From positions 281,349,426 to 281,413,425 of the forward strand of contig CP136063.1 of the NCBI GenBank assembly GCA_032622095.1: a stretch of 64,000 bases of DNA, in the 5' to 3' direction. A program made the translations under genes and the position numbers. This stretch comes from Siphonodentalium dalli (taxonomy: Eukaryota; Mollusca; Scaphopoda; Gadilida; Siphonodentaliidae). Under the pieces are notes generated by a model. That model did no database searches and was not told the DNA's origin. It worked only from the letters and a program-made list of their open reading frames with translations. Shown here piece after piece: positions 22,001 to 33,148 of this stretch (position 1 is the first letter of the stretch; each line of letters opens with the position of its first letter).

Positions 22001-25000
22001 GTAAGTACCGGTATACATGTATATATAGAGGATATACAACGAGTTCCCAGTTTATAGCAAAATTTACAAAACTCATCCAGTAAATTAGGTCTGGACCTCG
22101 CCTTGATCCAAAAACCTACATAACACATACTTAAATCAATAAATGCGACGTGAAACTAACAGCGGCTTCTATAAGGCCTGCTATGACGTTTCGTGTAATT
22201 ATGCGTTGTTTTCCCGCGTAAAAAAATAGTAGCAGATAAATAAGACACTTTGACGTATTTAGTTGCGTAAATTTTATGAAATATTGGTTCAAACTAAATC
22301 AACATTAGTCACAAATATGGAATTAGCGTACGTATGGAATGTAAACATAGGACACGCCGGAAGTCAAAGGTCACGTTGGCATTAATTCATGTTATACAAT
22401 GACCGTTAAAATTGTATAGGATAGGATATTTTATTTCAATACACATATATATTACATAATAATGATAACAATTATGGATAATTCTGTCGTATATTGTGGG
22501 GGATGGCATAATCTGGCAAGACTGTCTTCCTGCCATTGTATATCTTTCTTATAGAATGTTTTTAAATGAATGGAATAACATGGTCGTATCATGTAATAAA
22601 TATATTTATAACTCAATGTGAACTTCGAGCATACAGAGCAATTCCAAGGCTTAAATTTATACTGTGCGCTTAACCATTGCCTTATAATAAATGGATTCTC
22701 ACATTCAGTTATAAAGGTATATAGTGAAATGGTTTATTATTAATTTGGAGGGATGTTCAGGAAATAACAGCAGACGACAGATAGGTGAAATGATAAGATA
22801 AAATAATTCATATTCTTTGGTGGGAAATGTTCAGATAATAAGTTTAACTTATTATCTTAACATTTCCTAATATAAGGACTCGACACGTCATTAAGGATTT
22901 AGAATAGAATGGTTAATTCAGTGAACCAAACTAACTGGGGCAATGTATCACCCCACAAACTTTGTGTAGGACTTTATAATGCCTTCCAGAGCTCATTGCT
23001 ATGGGTTATGGCTGATTTTCTAGAGTTTGTATGGTTTTTCGTTTCATTTCAACTGATTTCAGAGCAGGGTTCCAAAAATACCGTGATTGTGTGGAGAGGG
23101 GGTATCATATTTGTATATTTGTTAGGCAACTATTAAACTGCTGCTCTGGAAGCCAATACATGTGGTTATTTTGGGAGTGTGGAGTCGGTAGATTACTACA
23201 GTCTGAGTAGATTATAAACTGATTAAATTTGCAGTGCTTACTTGATTTTTTAAAGTCAGTTACAGAAACGCTTAGTTGCTACAATATATTGTTGAACAGT
23301 TTCTTATTACTTTGGTACCAAATATATCGTATTCTAAAAAGAACTTCGTTGATGTTGAATATTTGCAGAATTTCTCTCTCCCTGTGTATATATATATCAT
23401 TCTTTCCTTAATTTCATATTTACCTTCTGCGTTCATACAACAAATCTCAAAAATATATTATTGTACTGGCATAATTACATATTACCATCTTTTCATAAAA
23501 AAATATCTATTTATCGAACTCGGCCGCTTGTCACTCAGCTTCTTTTATTTGTTCTATAAGTTCTATATATCTACTCTCCTAACGATATATAGCGCAACAA
23601 CAGCTGGTAATGCTTTCTGCTAGATCCTCTTCTCCCTAAATAAATAAAAAATATTTAAATCAGTAGACCATGTTTGCCCTTGACACAACTCGGATATTAG
23701 CTGTTGCGGCAATGGAGATAAATTACGATTACCTGACCTCCGACCACTTTCCGTTAATTGTGTCGATAAAATCTGATCTTCTTCCTGTGTGTAGCCCATC
23801 TACTTCTGTTTCGACAACAAGACATAATATAAACTGGAAATGTACCAACTCAGCGCAAATGGATAAATATTGTTATTTATCCGGACAATTATTGAGAAAA
23901 ATTAATTTTGAAATATTAACGAATGACACTGATGGCAATCAGTTTCGAGACACCCATGATAAAAGCTCCATTATTGACAAAATATACGAACATATTATCG
24001 ACGCCCTAAAGAAATCTTCCACCGATTGTTTAACTGTAAACTCTAACGGAACAGACAGATTCAGTCCAATACCTGGATGGAATTTACATGTGAAGCGTTT
24101 GCACAGTGAAGCTAGGGAAATATTCTCTATATGGGTTAATCAAGGAAGACCTCGATATGGATACATTTATGACACTATGTGTCGAAGACGATCGATATTC
24201 AAATCCGCTCTGAGAAAATGCAAATCGAACGTTGAGCAGATGAAGGCTGATGAACTAGCTAAGAACCTATGTAGTAACAATTTAAATGCATTTTGGAAAT
24301 CTGTTTCAAAAGGAGCCAAATGTGGAAATGCAAACTCGATAGGTGGAGCAAATGGCGAGGCTGATATTACCGAGATGTGGGGCGAACATTTCAGAAACGT
24401 CTTTTCCAACAATGATGAATCAGTGGACAACAAGTGCATAGGTACCAACGACAACAATTTCGGGTCAACGCAAGGCGATGCAATCATAACTGTTACTGAA
24501 ACTGATGTGATCGATGCGGTAAACAAACTTAAGACTGGTAAGTCTGCGGGACCAGATGATATAACGGCTGAGCACTTAAAATTCTGCGACAGCCATATTT
24601 TCACGTGCCTTACGATAATCTTCAATGCTATAATCAAACATGGACACCTTCCCCCAAATTTGTTGAAAGTGACCCTTGTGCCAATCTTGAAAAATAAAGC
24701 TGGGAATATTGCCGACAAAGACAACTACCGTCCAGTGGCGTTATCCTGTGTTATTTCAAAAGTATTGGAAATGGTGTTATTCAATAAATGCTCTGAACAA
24801 TTATATACCACAGACAACCAGTTTGGTTTTAAAAAAGATCATTCAACGGACGGCTGCATATTTGCATTAAAAGAAGCGATACGACATTATAATTCTAAGG
24901 ATACTCCTGTTTTCGTGTGCTTCTTGGACGCAAGTAAAGCGTTCGATCGTGTCAACCAGGAAATGCTACTACGACATCTAAAGCAACGATCAGTGCCATC

Positions 25001-28000
25001 AGCTATTATTCGGATCCTTAAGAACTGGTTTCTAAATCAGATGTATCATGTTCGCTGGGGACAGACATACTCGACATGCTTCCGGCCCACGACTGGTGTT
25101 AGACAGGGCGGTATATTAAGCCCTTATTTATTTAATGTGTATATCAACGAGATTAGCGAAAGACTGAATACATGTGACGTTGGGTGCATTGTTGGCAGTG
25201 CAAAAATCAATCATTTATGTTATGCTGATGATATGTGTATTATTGCACCATCTTTGGAGGGACTACGTCGTTTGTTGAGAATATGTGAACACGAGGCTAA
25301 GAAGATTTATTTAACTTATAATATTATAAAAACTGTGGGGATGACTTTTATCCCTAAATCTCTTCATATTCGGTCATTTCCAAAACTATACTTAATGGGC
25401 AATGAACTCAAGTTCGTGTCCTCCTATAAGTATCTCGGACATATACTCAACAACGAATTTTCCGATGATAATGATATTATGCGCCAATATCGGTCTATAT
25501 GCTCACGCTCAAATATGCTTATTAGAAAGTTTTACAAATGTTCGCCTAATGTGAAAATGTATTTATTTAAAATGTTCGTATCTCCATTATATTGTGCTCA
25601 TCTTTGGATTAACTATACCAAACGTTGTTATAGAAAACTTACAGTTTGTTATAATAATGCATATAGAAAATTTATGGGTTATGAGAGATCATGTAGTGCG
25701 AGTGGGATGTTTGTAGGTGACAGAATGTGTTCTCTGACAGTGCTGATTCGAAAGGGTGTGTATGGATTTCGTGTGAGAATTTATAAATCTTTAAACAGTA
25801 TTTTGAATGCTATTTGTAACTCAGATCTGATCTATCGGTCAAATCTATTCAATCATTGGAATCAACTTCTTTATATTTAATTTGTAATTATATGTTGTAT
25901 GTATGACTATATATGGGCATATCTTGCCTGAAATAAATACAATACAATACAATACAATAGGTTCGTGTGGTGTCAGTATTTATTGTATACTGTTTGTTGT
26001 GTAGGATTCTGTTTTTTTTTCTCGAAATAATTGGCTACATTCACACGATTCGAGTTCATATTCATTGTCATATCCATATTTTGTTGTAATCTGTGATAGA
26101 AATGTGACAAAATTTAACCGAAACGCTAAAATTCAATTGGTTTATGGTCTTCTGAAACGAAATAGATATAACAATCCCCCCAACGTACCAACCAACACCA
26201 ATTTTGCCAAACATTCTTTCGTTTGTCCCGCACAAATCACCGATAAATACACGAGAATGCTTTCGACAACGATTCACTTTATTTAATTTATACAAAAGAA
26301 TGGCGTTGTGTGCTGCCAATTTTGATATAAAATGTATTGAATTACCTGCGTTTAGCAAGTTCATTCGCTGTGAGCCGCACTCATACGTCATTTTTCATCT
26401 TTTCAGATTGAAAGTCTTGGGTTTTTCGTCTGCACACACTTTGCTGCTGATCTTGGGTCCACATACCTGGAATGTGAGTAACTCATTTAACCTTTTAACC
26501 ATTTATTTACCAAATGGATTCACCCATTCAACTAGAAATATTCACAGTGGATTGGTCTATTATTCATTTGGAGGGGTGTTTAGGATAAATGAGCAGACGA
26601 CAGTCAGACGAAAAGATAATAACAATGCTGAATGATTCATATTCATTGGTGGGAAATGTTCAGATAATAACTCGATCGTTTGTTGAACTTATTATATGAA
26701 ACTGTCCTATGCTGTGAACTAACCGTCAAGGAGTACATGTGTTAGTACAATGAGTATATGCTATTTATGAAATTTCTTGATTCAAGACAAATTGAGTTCC
26801 CTCTCATGAAATCCAGATATGGTGGCATGGATATATAGATTGCACTCGGAAAAAAATAATTCTATTTTTGGAGAAACACTTCGTACCTGAAAACAGTGAA
26901 ATACTAACTATTTTCAAGCCATAACACTATAGACAGTGGATCGCTATAAATTCCAATTGTTTGAAGATTCTTAAATTTTATTTCATATTAATCACGTGTA
27001 TGAAACTTCCAAAAGAAATTTTTAAATTTTGAGAATTTAGATTTCAAAAATTCATTTTGAATAACGCTTTATGGAATTGCGCTTACGCTTACGTGTAATT
27101 CACATACCCACTCTCGAAATTGCCCTCAGATCGAAATGGATGAAACCTTTATCTGAGTCATTGAGTCAAAATAATTCTTCAGGCACCACCCACAATGATA
27201 CAATTTGAGATCATACAAGTTTATCCAAGGTAAGAATATTAGAAAAAGCAATTAAATTTAAGCGTAATTGAATTACCATCAAGCGTAATATAATGAGAAT
27301 TGTAGAATTCCATTAGGTTTAAATGCACGGGCGGCGTTCGTTGCAGAAATATTCATATTTGTTCATATCGCCATCAACGGAAGGAATATTACAAATATAT
27401 GTAGTTTTGTTCATATGTCAAACATAATCAGCGCCTAAATAGTACGATTGTGTACGTAAACAAGAACCTTCTCGTGTTACAGAAGTTTTATTTTACTAGT
27501 TTTTACTTCTGTACAGAAGTTTTGCTTCTGTTTACATAACACAGAGCAATTTTATTGGTGATATAAACGCTCTTTATTATTTCCATATCAGCAAAACAGG
27601 AACAAATAAAGCTCTTTATGTTTACCATATCCGGATCTAAACAAAAGCCGGGTTCTGTAACGTTTTTTTGCTTTTGTTTACACAACAAAGGAAAAAACAT
27701 TTGACAATAACATACTGTTTATGCCATATTTCTGATTGGTATAAGAAACAAAGTTTGTCTATAGTTTACTATTCTTTCTGTTTATGGCTGTTTTTGATGG
27801 AGCTGAATAATTTAACAGCAAAGTGGCATACCCACCGCCAACGCCGCCCGTATCTTGAAGCTTAATTGAAGCATAATTAGCTAATAAATGTGAATTTGGC
27901 CTTGCATATCCCATAGGTAATCCTTATTTCAGCTGTATAGGCCTACATGTTGTTTTCCATTTAACTCCATTATTGACTGATCGTATTTCAGCTGTATAGG

Positions 28001-31000
28001 CCTACATGTTGTTTTCCATTTAACTCCATTATTAACTGATCGTATTTCAGCTGGCCTTCGCAACCTATACTCGAGCTATCAGGAACAGAATCTGAAGGAG
28101 GTAGAACTACTTGTAAACTCCACCGGAAATATCAGTCCAATGATTATAGCCGGCAGTTTAAATACCGGTCCAGCCGTGAATCGAACGGGCGTGCAGGCGG
28201 AGTTCCTGCCTAGTTACCAGGCTATGTTGAATGGTGGATTCACCAGCCCGTATGTGGATCTCAATGGAGAATGTACCTACTGTTATGAAAACTCGTTCGT
28301 GAGGAAAAACCTAACATACATAGTCGATCACGTGATGATTAGAGGACTCAATGCCACATCAGCTCAGGTGAGTTTGACGCATTGGAGTATATCCATGCGG
28401 GTATAAAACACATACTTAGTATTAAAGGTACTCAATCCGGTTTGATGGTACCCATATCATCAGATTCCAACAAGAACAACATTTTTTGAAATGTCGCTTC
28501 AGTTAACAGAATCAATTAATTGCCCAAAAATAATGCTAACTATAGTATAAAATTGCTCAAAACCTGTTATTTATCAAATTTGTTTTAACGAAATATTTCC
28601 GGTTTGTCATACATCTGACAAAAAAATCCACTTGATTTTAGAGATATCCATCTTCATCCGCAATTTGACAGTGGTCCGAGACAGTCTTCTCGTCGACTTT
28701 TTACTGGGCCACTAAAAATTATCAGAGGTGAAAAATAATAGATTTCAAAAATCGATATCTGATCACTCTGAGCTTTGATGGGTGGGTTCCTCGACTAGAA
28801 TCAAATGTGTTTTACCACCCCCAAGCCAAGGAAATAGTAATTTGCAAGCGTTAATTCGGATTTTGCATCTTTAAAATATTTCTTGGGATAGTGTTAGAAC
28901 ATGCCATGAATCTCGACTCTAGCTCACGTCCGTAGACATCATATTCCAAAAGTACAAAACCTGGGAGCTTTTGATGTTCTGACCCCTTCTGGCAGGGAAC
29001 TTTATAACATTTGACAACAAGGCAGGGCATATATTTGTGTGTGTTTTTCTGGAAAAATAGTCTTCGTTCCCGGGTGTCTAATTTCGATTTTCAAACTGAC
29101 TCTCTTTGGAACAGGCCCGTATAAAGGTCAAGTGTGGTATGATTTAGGTTATCTGAATCTGATAACTCAATCAACCAACATTACTGTGTATTATTACGAA
29201 CTGAAATGTTCGCTATGCTCTTGTGGCTGCTAACGTACAATAAAAGCCTTCTACCACAGCTTAATAGACCCCTCAATACAACCCTGATAACCATCATTAT
29301 TACGCCCATAGTCTGGGTATTAACGGTTACTTGATCACTTCGCTGTTCTGGTCGTGATGGTTTCACGCGATGCGAGTTATTTTAGAAAATTGTAGTAAGG
29401 TTGATCTGGCCGTGTCAATGGAACTATGGGGCGACAGGGATATCTCGCAGGACAACACATTTCGGGGTTTCGCAGATGTATCTTCGCGGATGTAATATTG
29501 TTGCAGTATGTAACTTTTATGACCGCGTTAATTGCTTTCGATATTTAGGTATGAACAATTGCTGGGATTTTATTGCGGGAACACAATGCATAATATAACA
29601 GCTAACTTTCCTGATGATGATGGCGTGTATTTAATCCGATTAGTCAATTTTTGACCGCACTTGGAGGCTTTCTGGCGTGGTGAATGAGAAACCTGCAGTA
29701 ATAAGCCGTATTTGTTGTAATAATTTGAAGGAAGGAATTCATGAAACCAATATATTTTATATTATAATTTATATATATGCCTAATAATATGATCTTGAGG
29801 GCGTTACCATTTCTGACTATGGTGTTCATGTACTACTTGTAGTAACAGTGTGTATATCAGTAACACATGTATGCAGCGATTGTGCACAGCATGGTGTGTT
29901 ACAATCTACTATATTGAGAAGGCATTGGTGAATTTGTTGAGTGTTCTCGATTTTAGCTGCTGGCAATCACAAATCGTGGTGCATTCTATGACTCCACTTG
30001 AAGGTCCAACTTTGAAGCATTCAGACCAGGGTCCGCGCTGGACCAAAATTTACTCTTGCCAAATAATTTGCCAAATGAAAATATTTTTTGCAAAATTCTA
30101 TTAGAATTTGCCAAATGCTATCCCTGATAGTATCATTTTCTGCAACATTGAGTCTTATTTTGTGGTTTATCATACAACAATAAACCAATCACCGAATAAT
30201 AAAATTGTAGAAGGGTTGCTTCGTCAGAAGGGCACATTACAAGAGGATTAGGTATGTAAACACCACTATCACACTAAATACTGGTAATCCCTCATCCATC
30301 AATGCTAAGGCTATCAGATTTACTGCATCTTAATAAAGGTGTTAACTTTTCCTAAACCATATAATATAATATAATCATATTGAATGGTATTGATCGGCCA
30401 ATATTTTTCAAATTTCTTGAGGAATTGAAAAGTGACTTGCCAAAACTTTTGCCAAATGAAAATATTTTTTGCCAAACGTGAATTATTTTTGCCATTGGCA
30501 AATTTGGCAAGTGGCAGCGCGAACCCTGATTCAGACCATATATGCTTATATATACATAGTTTTTAATCCTTCGTGTTGCTTTATAATATGGGTCAAATTG
30601 TTTAACTTATTTTGATATAAAAGGCTTGAGTAGTGCTAAAACAATTGCTTCGCGGCGGATGGCACACCCACTACCCCAGGACTACATGTATACGTGTCCT
30701 GTAATTGTATGTCAATCCCCCTCCCCGATCTGTTCGTGATAATTATCGAAAACTATGTGCAATATTGCAACCAAACGTTGTGATTTGCTTTTGGGTTTCA
30801 ATGGATATGAAAAATGACACTAAAATATTGTATACATTAGACGGTTCCGTCGAGACCTCACAACTATATCAACCGATTTAAATGCAATAATTCCTTCTTT
30901 TTTCAGAGGGTTTTCACCAGCAGAGTGTCGCCGAATGGGCCAAATCTATCTGACCACTACGGCGTTCACGTGACCCTGGATGCACCGGACCTACCACCCA

Positions 31001-31011
31001 TAACTCCATGA
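21383..31011 (+). CDS. Secreted endonuclease/exonuclease/phosphatase-fold protein, GDxN Asp replaced
   Basis: Four coding exons (21383-22000, 26407-26473, 28051-28367, 30907-31011) join in consistent phase to give 368 residues plus TGA. Residues 1-19 form a hydrophobic signal peptide. The order of EEP (DNase I / neutral sphingomyelinase superfamily) motifs is: SFNVAG (Asn31), CLQEVW (Glu64), CTHFAAD (His217), IIAGSLNTGP, YIVDHVMIRG (Asp321) and SDHYGVHV (His351). In this fold the GDxN Asp helps catalysis or metal binding; here it is Ser264, with Asn266 kept. An insertion at about 106-161 holds eight cysteines, and several N-x-S/T sites are present, fitting an extracellular protein. Substrate is unknown: a secreted nuclease, a sphingomyelinase-like enzyme or a pseudoenzyme are all possible. 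The introns carry a sense LINE, MITEs and a hAT-like element. Confidence 0.85.
22670..22868. repeat. Dispersed hairpin-ended repeat, copy 2
   Basis: Same family as 5341-5573. It lies in the first coding intron of the EEP gene and ends with a perfect or near-perfect hairpin around AATAAGTTTAACTTATT. Confidence 0.75.
22869..23649. other. Intron sequence without recognised feature
   Basis: AT-rich intron DNA upstream of the LINE. The open frames here (for example 23276-23623) show no recognisable domain. Confidence 0.4.
23650..25960 (+). mobile_element. 5'-truncated non-LTR retrotransposon (CR1/Jockey-like LINE)
   Basis: Sense-oriented insertion in the EEP intron. It keeps the last part of the endonuclease domain, the full reverse transcriptase and a short 3' UTR ending in AATAAATAC followed by AATAC repeats (25931-25960), a tail style used by CR1/L2/Jockey-group LINEs. 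The 5' end, including most of the endonuclease, is missing. The left boundary is approximate. Confidence 0.85.
23670..25880 (+). CDS. LINE ORF2 remnant: endonuclease end and reverse transcriptase
   Basis: 736 codons without a stop. Residues about 17-25 (YDYLTSDHFPL) are the end of the apurinic-type endonuclease, with its SDH motif. The reverse transcriptase follows: KTGKSAGPDDI at about 290, NYRPVALSCVISK at about 350, motif A FLDASKAFDRV (Asp420), motif B GVRQGGILSPYLFNVYIN, motif C YADD at 518-521, then KYLGHIL. The thumb region follows. The length of the open frame suggests a fairly recent copy, but it cannot be autonomous without its 5' half. The start codon is simply the first Met after an upstream stop and need not be the natural start. 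Confidence 0.88.
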   Translation: MFALDTTRILAVAAMEINYDYLTSDHFPLIVSIKSDLLPVCSPSTSVSTTRHNINWKCTNSAQMDKYCYLSGQLLRKINFEILTNDTDGNQFRDTHDKSSIIDKIYEHIIDALKKSSTDCLTVNSNGTDRFSPIPGWNLHVKRLHSEAREIFSIWVNQGRPRYGYIYDTMCRRRSIFKSALRKCKSNVEQMKADELAKNLCSNNLNAFWKSVSKGAKCGNANSIGGANGEADITEMWGEHFRNVFSNNDESVDNKCIGTNDNNFGSTQGDAIITVTETDVIDAVNKLKTGKSAGPDDITAEHLKFCDSHIFTCLTIIFNAIIKHGHLPPNLLKVTLVPILKNKAGNIADKDNYRPVALSCVISKVLEMVLFNKCSEQLYTTDNQFGFKKDHSTDGCIFALKEAIRHYNSKDTPVFVCFLDASKAFDRVNQEMLLRHLKQRSVPSAIIRILKNWFLNQMYHVRWGQTYSTCFRPTTGVRQGGILSPYLFNVYINEISERLNTCDVGCIVGSAKINHLCYADDMCIIAPSLEGLRRLLRICEHEAKKIYLTYNIIKTVGMTFIPKSLHIRSFPKLYLMGNELKFVSSYKYLGHILNNEFSDDNDIMRQYRSICSRSNMLIRKFYKCSPNVKMYLFKMFVSPLYCAHLWINYTKRCYRKLTVCYNNAYRKFMGYERSCSASGMFVGDRMCSLTVLIRKGVYGFRVRIYKSLNSILNAICNSDLIYRSNLFNHWNQLLYI
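26407..26473 (+). CDS. EEP gene coding exon 2 (67 nt)
   Basis: A short exon between TTTTCAG and GTGAGT. In the phase set by exon 1 it reads IESLGFFVCTHFAADLG then STYLE, containing the THxxA histidine typical of the EEP fold. It ends in phase 1. Confidence 0.83.
26495..26706. repeat. Dispersed hairpin-ended repeat, copy 3
   Basis: Same family as 5341-5573. It starts about 20 nt after the donor of coding exon 2 of the EEP gene. The terminal hairpin is more diverged. Confidence 0.7.
26740..27060. repeat. Diverged dispersed repeat, pair with 31925-32160
   Basis: Shares the order of phrases TTTCTTGATTCAAGA / CAAATCAAGAATAAT, CTCTCATGAAATCCAGATATG / CTCTTATGATCGTCAGATATG and GTACCTGAAAACAGTGA / GTACCTGAAAAAAGTGA with the later segment. 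Old copies; function unknown. Confidence 0.45.
27319..27858. mobile_element. TTAA MITE (family T), copy 4
   Basis: 540 bp in the EEP intron. The left end is TTAAATGCACGGGCGGCG. The right end is CGCCGCCCGTATCTTGA, with the terminal TTAA mutated to TTGA. The body matches copies 1-3, with local duplication around 27485-27535. Confidence 0.75.
27933..28050 (+). repeat. 59-bp tandem duplication carrying the 3' splice site
   Basis: Two 59-bp units, each ending CGTATTTCAG, lie directly before coding exon 3; a further TTATTTCAG precedes the first. Three acceptor-like sites therefore occur at 27932, 27991 and 28050. Use of either upstream site would add CTGTATAGG, which reads as a stop in the phase set by exon 2. 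Only the last acceptor gives an open frame. Confidence 0.85.
28051..28367 (+). CDS. EEP gene coding exon 3
   Basis: Follows CGTATTTCAG and completes the split codon as Ser229. It encodes the GSLN motif, a Cys pair (CTYC) and the VDH motif, and ends TCAGCTCAG|GTGAGT in phase 0. The acceptor region is a tandem duplication (27933-28050). Confidence 0.87.
28422..28874. mobile_element. TTAA-flanked repeat, related to 12602-13073
   Basis: Starts TTAAAGGTACTCAATCC and ends GCATCTTTAA. Shared with the right half of 12602-13073: AAAATCGATATCTGATCACTC and GGTGGGTTCCTCGACT. Left-end phrases are shared with 7157-8055. It lies in the last EEP intron. Confidence 0.7.
28875..30018. other. Intron sequence without recognised feature
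   Basis: Last EEP intron. No exon or named repeat family was recognised. Confidence 0.4.
30027..30528. mobile_element. hAT-like MITE with 8-bp target duplication
   Basis: 502 bp. The ends CAGGGTCCGCGCTG and CAGCGCGAACCCTG are inverted repeats with one mismatch. They are flanked on both sides by ATTCAGAC (30019-30026 and 30529-30536). An 8-bp duplication with CAGGG termini is the hAT signature. The interior is AT-rich with repeated TTGCCAAATGAAAATATTTT and no ORF. Confidence 0.9.
30907..31011 (+). CDS. EEP gene last coding exon
   Basis: 34 codons plus TGA after TTTTTTCAG. It contains the terminal SDHYGVHV motif with the catalytic-type His351 and ends in a Pro-rich tail (PDLPPITP). Confidence 0.87.
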   Translation, partial: RVFTSRVSPNGPNLSDHYGVHVTLDAPDLPPITP

Positions 31012-32780
31012 AACACCAACATGATCCTTCAAATCCTCAACAATATTGCTGATGTCATAGCGACGATCAAATAATCTACCAACGTTAGCTGATGTCACGA
31101 AGACAATCGAATCCTCAATTATCATTGGCTGGTTTAGTTTCGCGACGTTCGAAACCACATCCATCATTGGCTGGTGTTATGGCGACGATAGTTGAATTCT
31201 AACGCGGTGGTGTCATCCCGATTTCAGATCCAGATTCATTTGCATGAAGCATGTGGTATCTCGGTCATACTTGACGTTTTCACACTATCCGAATCATGTA
31301 TTCGGGGTGGCAGGCTAAATTTTACTAGACATTGTTAAGGGGGTGACGCACGTTTTGCATAACGCCAACCTTAAACTGGGAAGACATATTTAACAAAGAA
31401 TTTATATTGGTCTTATCTGGCGAAAACTCTTGATTTTCACAAATCATCATCTTCGTTGTATATAAATCTGAGCATTTATTATTAGACGCCAAGACAGTTG
31501 ATTTTAATACATTTGAGAGGTTGAAAGTATCATTTTTTTTTGTCCCTTTCGTACCAAGAACTGCTAGAATAATTAATAATTTCACACAACACTCAATTCA
31601 CCAAATAGCTTATTGTCTTGACTCCATCAGAGGAGTTTTTACTTTGTGTCATAATATTGAGTTAGAATTTTAATTGCATAATATACCCCCATATATTAAA
31701 ATGCATAATAAAGCAGTCACAAATATTCCACCCCAATGAAAACAAATGTCCATAATCAGTGTGATCCACACAAGCAGGGGGGGGGGGGGGGGGGTGGCAA
31801 TCAACTGGAATTAGGCCACAGTGTTAGGATATATGGTTGTCAGCTTTAACTTGGTTATAAAACCATGACCTAGAATTTATCTCAGCCCAATTTTTCATTG
31901 ATCAACAGGCATGACATGGACATTTTCAAATATAGCAAATAATTTATGGGTAGTTTCCTTTTAAGTGAACATGATCATTACATTTCACAAATCAAGAATA
32001 ATTAAGTCTCCTCTTATGATCGTCAGATATGATATCATGCATATATGAAATATTTTACAGAAGTTCTTGGTACCTGAAAAAAGTGACATTTTAAATAATT
32101 TTCATACCAAAAAAGAAAAGTAAATGAGGCTATAATACCCAATGGATCGATGTTTCTGAAATATTGTGTCACAATAATAGCTTGTACAAAATTTCACAAA
32201 GAAATTCCTGACAGATTATGAGACAAACAATTTTGAAATACCAGGACATTTTTGCAAAAAGTCGTATCCTTAGCTTGCTACTTGGAATCTGTGTTATACA
32301 ATTAATGTTTGGAATGAGAGGTATATGTTACATGAAATATGCTATTTTGATTGATATTAAACTTTCAATGGATTTATTTCATATCGTGTCGATGTTTTAG
32401 AGGGACGCCAAAAACTAGTTTGTAAATTTCTCAATTTTAAACAAAATTATATTCTTATATGTCATATTTGGTTTTCTATAATATTTTCAACAAAACAAAA
32501 TACAGCACAAACGATGTTAATTACATTTGTTATGTTGCTGTAACAGAATGTCGGCAACGACACTGCAACTGGTGTGAGAATTTGTACTCAGTGCGACAAA
32601 GAGTAAATCGGGGACGAATTTCATTATATAATGGTATGCCCAGAGATGAATTCCACGAGGAGGAGATTTCTACCAACCCCACTAACTGAACAGTCAAATA
32701 CCCATAATTTAAAAAAAATTGATTAACCCCTCTGATGTAATAATTATAAATAAATTGTGTGGGTATCTCAGATACATACT
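31012..32780. other. EEP 3' region and gene-free DNA
   Basis: The first AATAAA after the EEP stop is at 31707-31712, a candidate polyadenylation signal. A run of 18 G is at 31777-31794. Segment 31925-32160 is a diverged repeat related to 26740-27060. No further gene was recognised. Confidence 0.4.
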
Positions 32781-32932
32781 TAACCCTTTATCCAACAAAC
32801 CGGCCAAAAACGGCCAAATAAAGCTGCAACAGCCTAAATTATCTTGGGTCTGTCTCAATAAAACCATACAAATATGGATATCAATGGAACCGGCTCATTG
32901 ACCACATTGTCATGGTTACAGTTATGCCCTGT

Positions 32933-33001
32933 GCCAATGCATTCTCTTATATATGCGAGTCGACCATAGGTCGCCTCGCATATATAAGAGAATGCATTGG
33001 C
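32933..33001. repeat. 69-nt palindrome, copy 4 (loop inverted)
   Basis: Exactly 69 nt, with the loop in reverse orientation (GTCGACCATAGGTCGC) relative to copies 1-3. Confidence 0.9.
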
Positions 33002-33079
33002 CTAAAAAAATCTTTTTTTAACACGTTTTACCATTTTTTCTTACATTCTTTAACAATTTTATAATTTTTAATGTGTTAA

Positions 33080-33148
33080 GCCAATGCATTCTGTTATATA
33101 TGCGAGGCGACCTATGGTCGACTCGCATATATAAGAAAATGCATTGGC
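33080..33148. repeat. 69-nt palindrome, copy 5
   Basis: Exactly 69 nt, with two single-base changes in the arms (CTGTTATA and AAGAAAAT). Confidence 0.9.

Noticed and set aside
24167-24724. 185-codon open frame on the minus strand
   Set aside because: Antisense shadow of the LINE reverse transcriptase.
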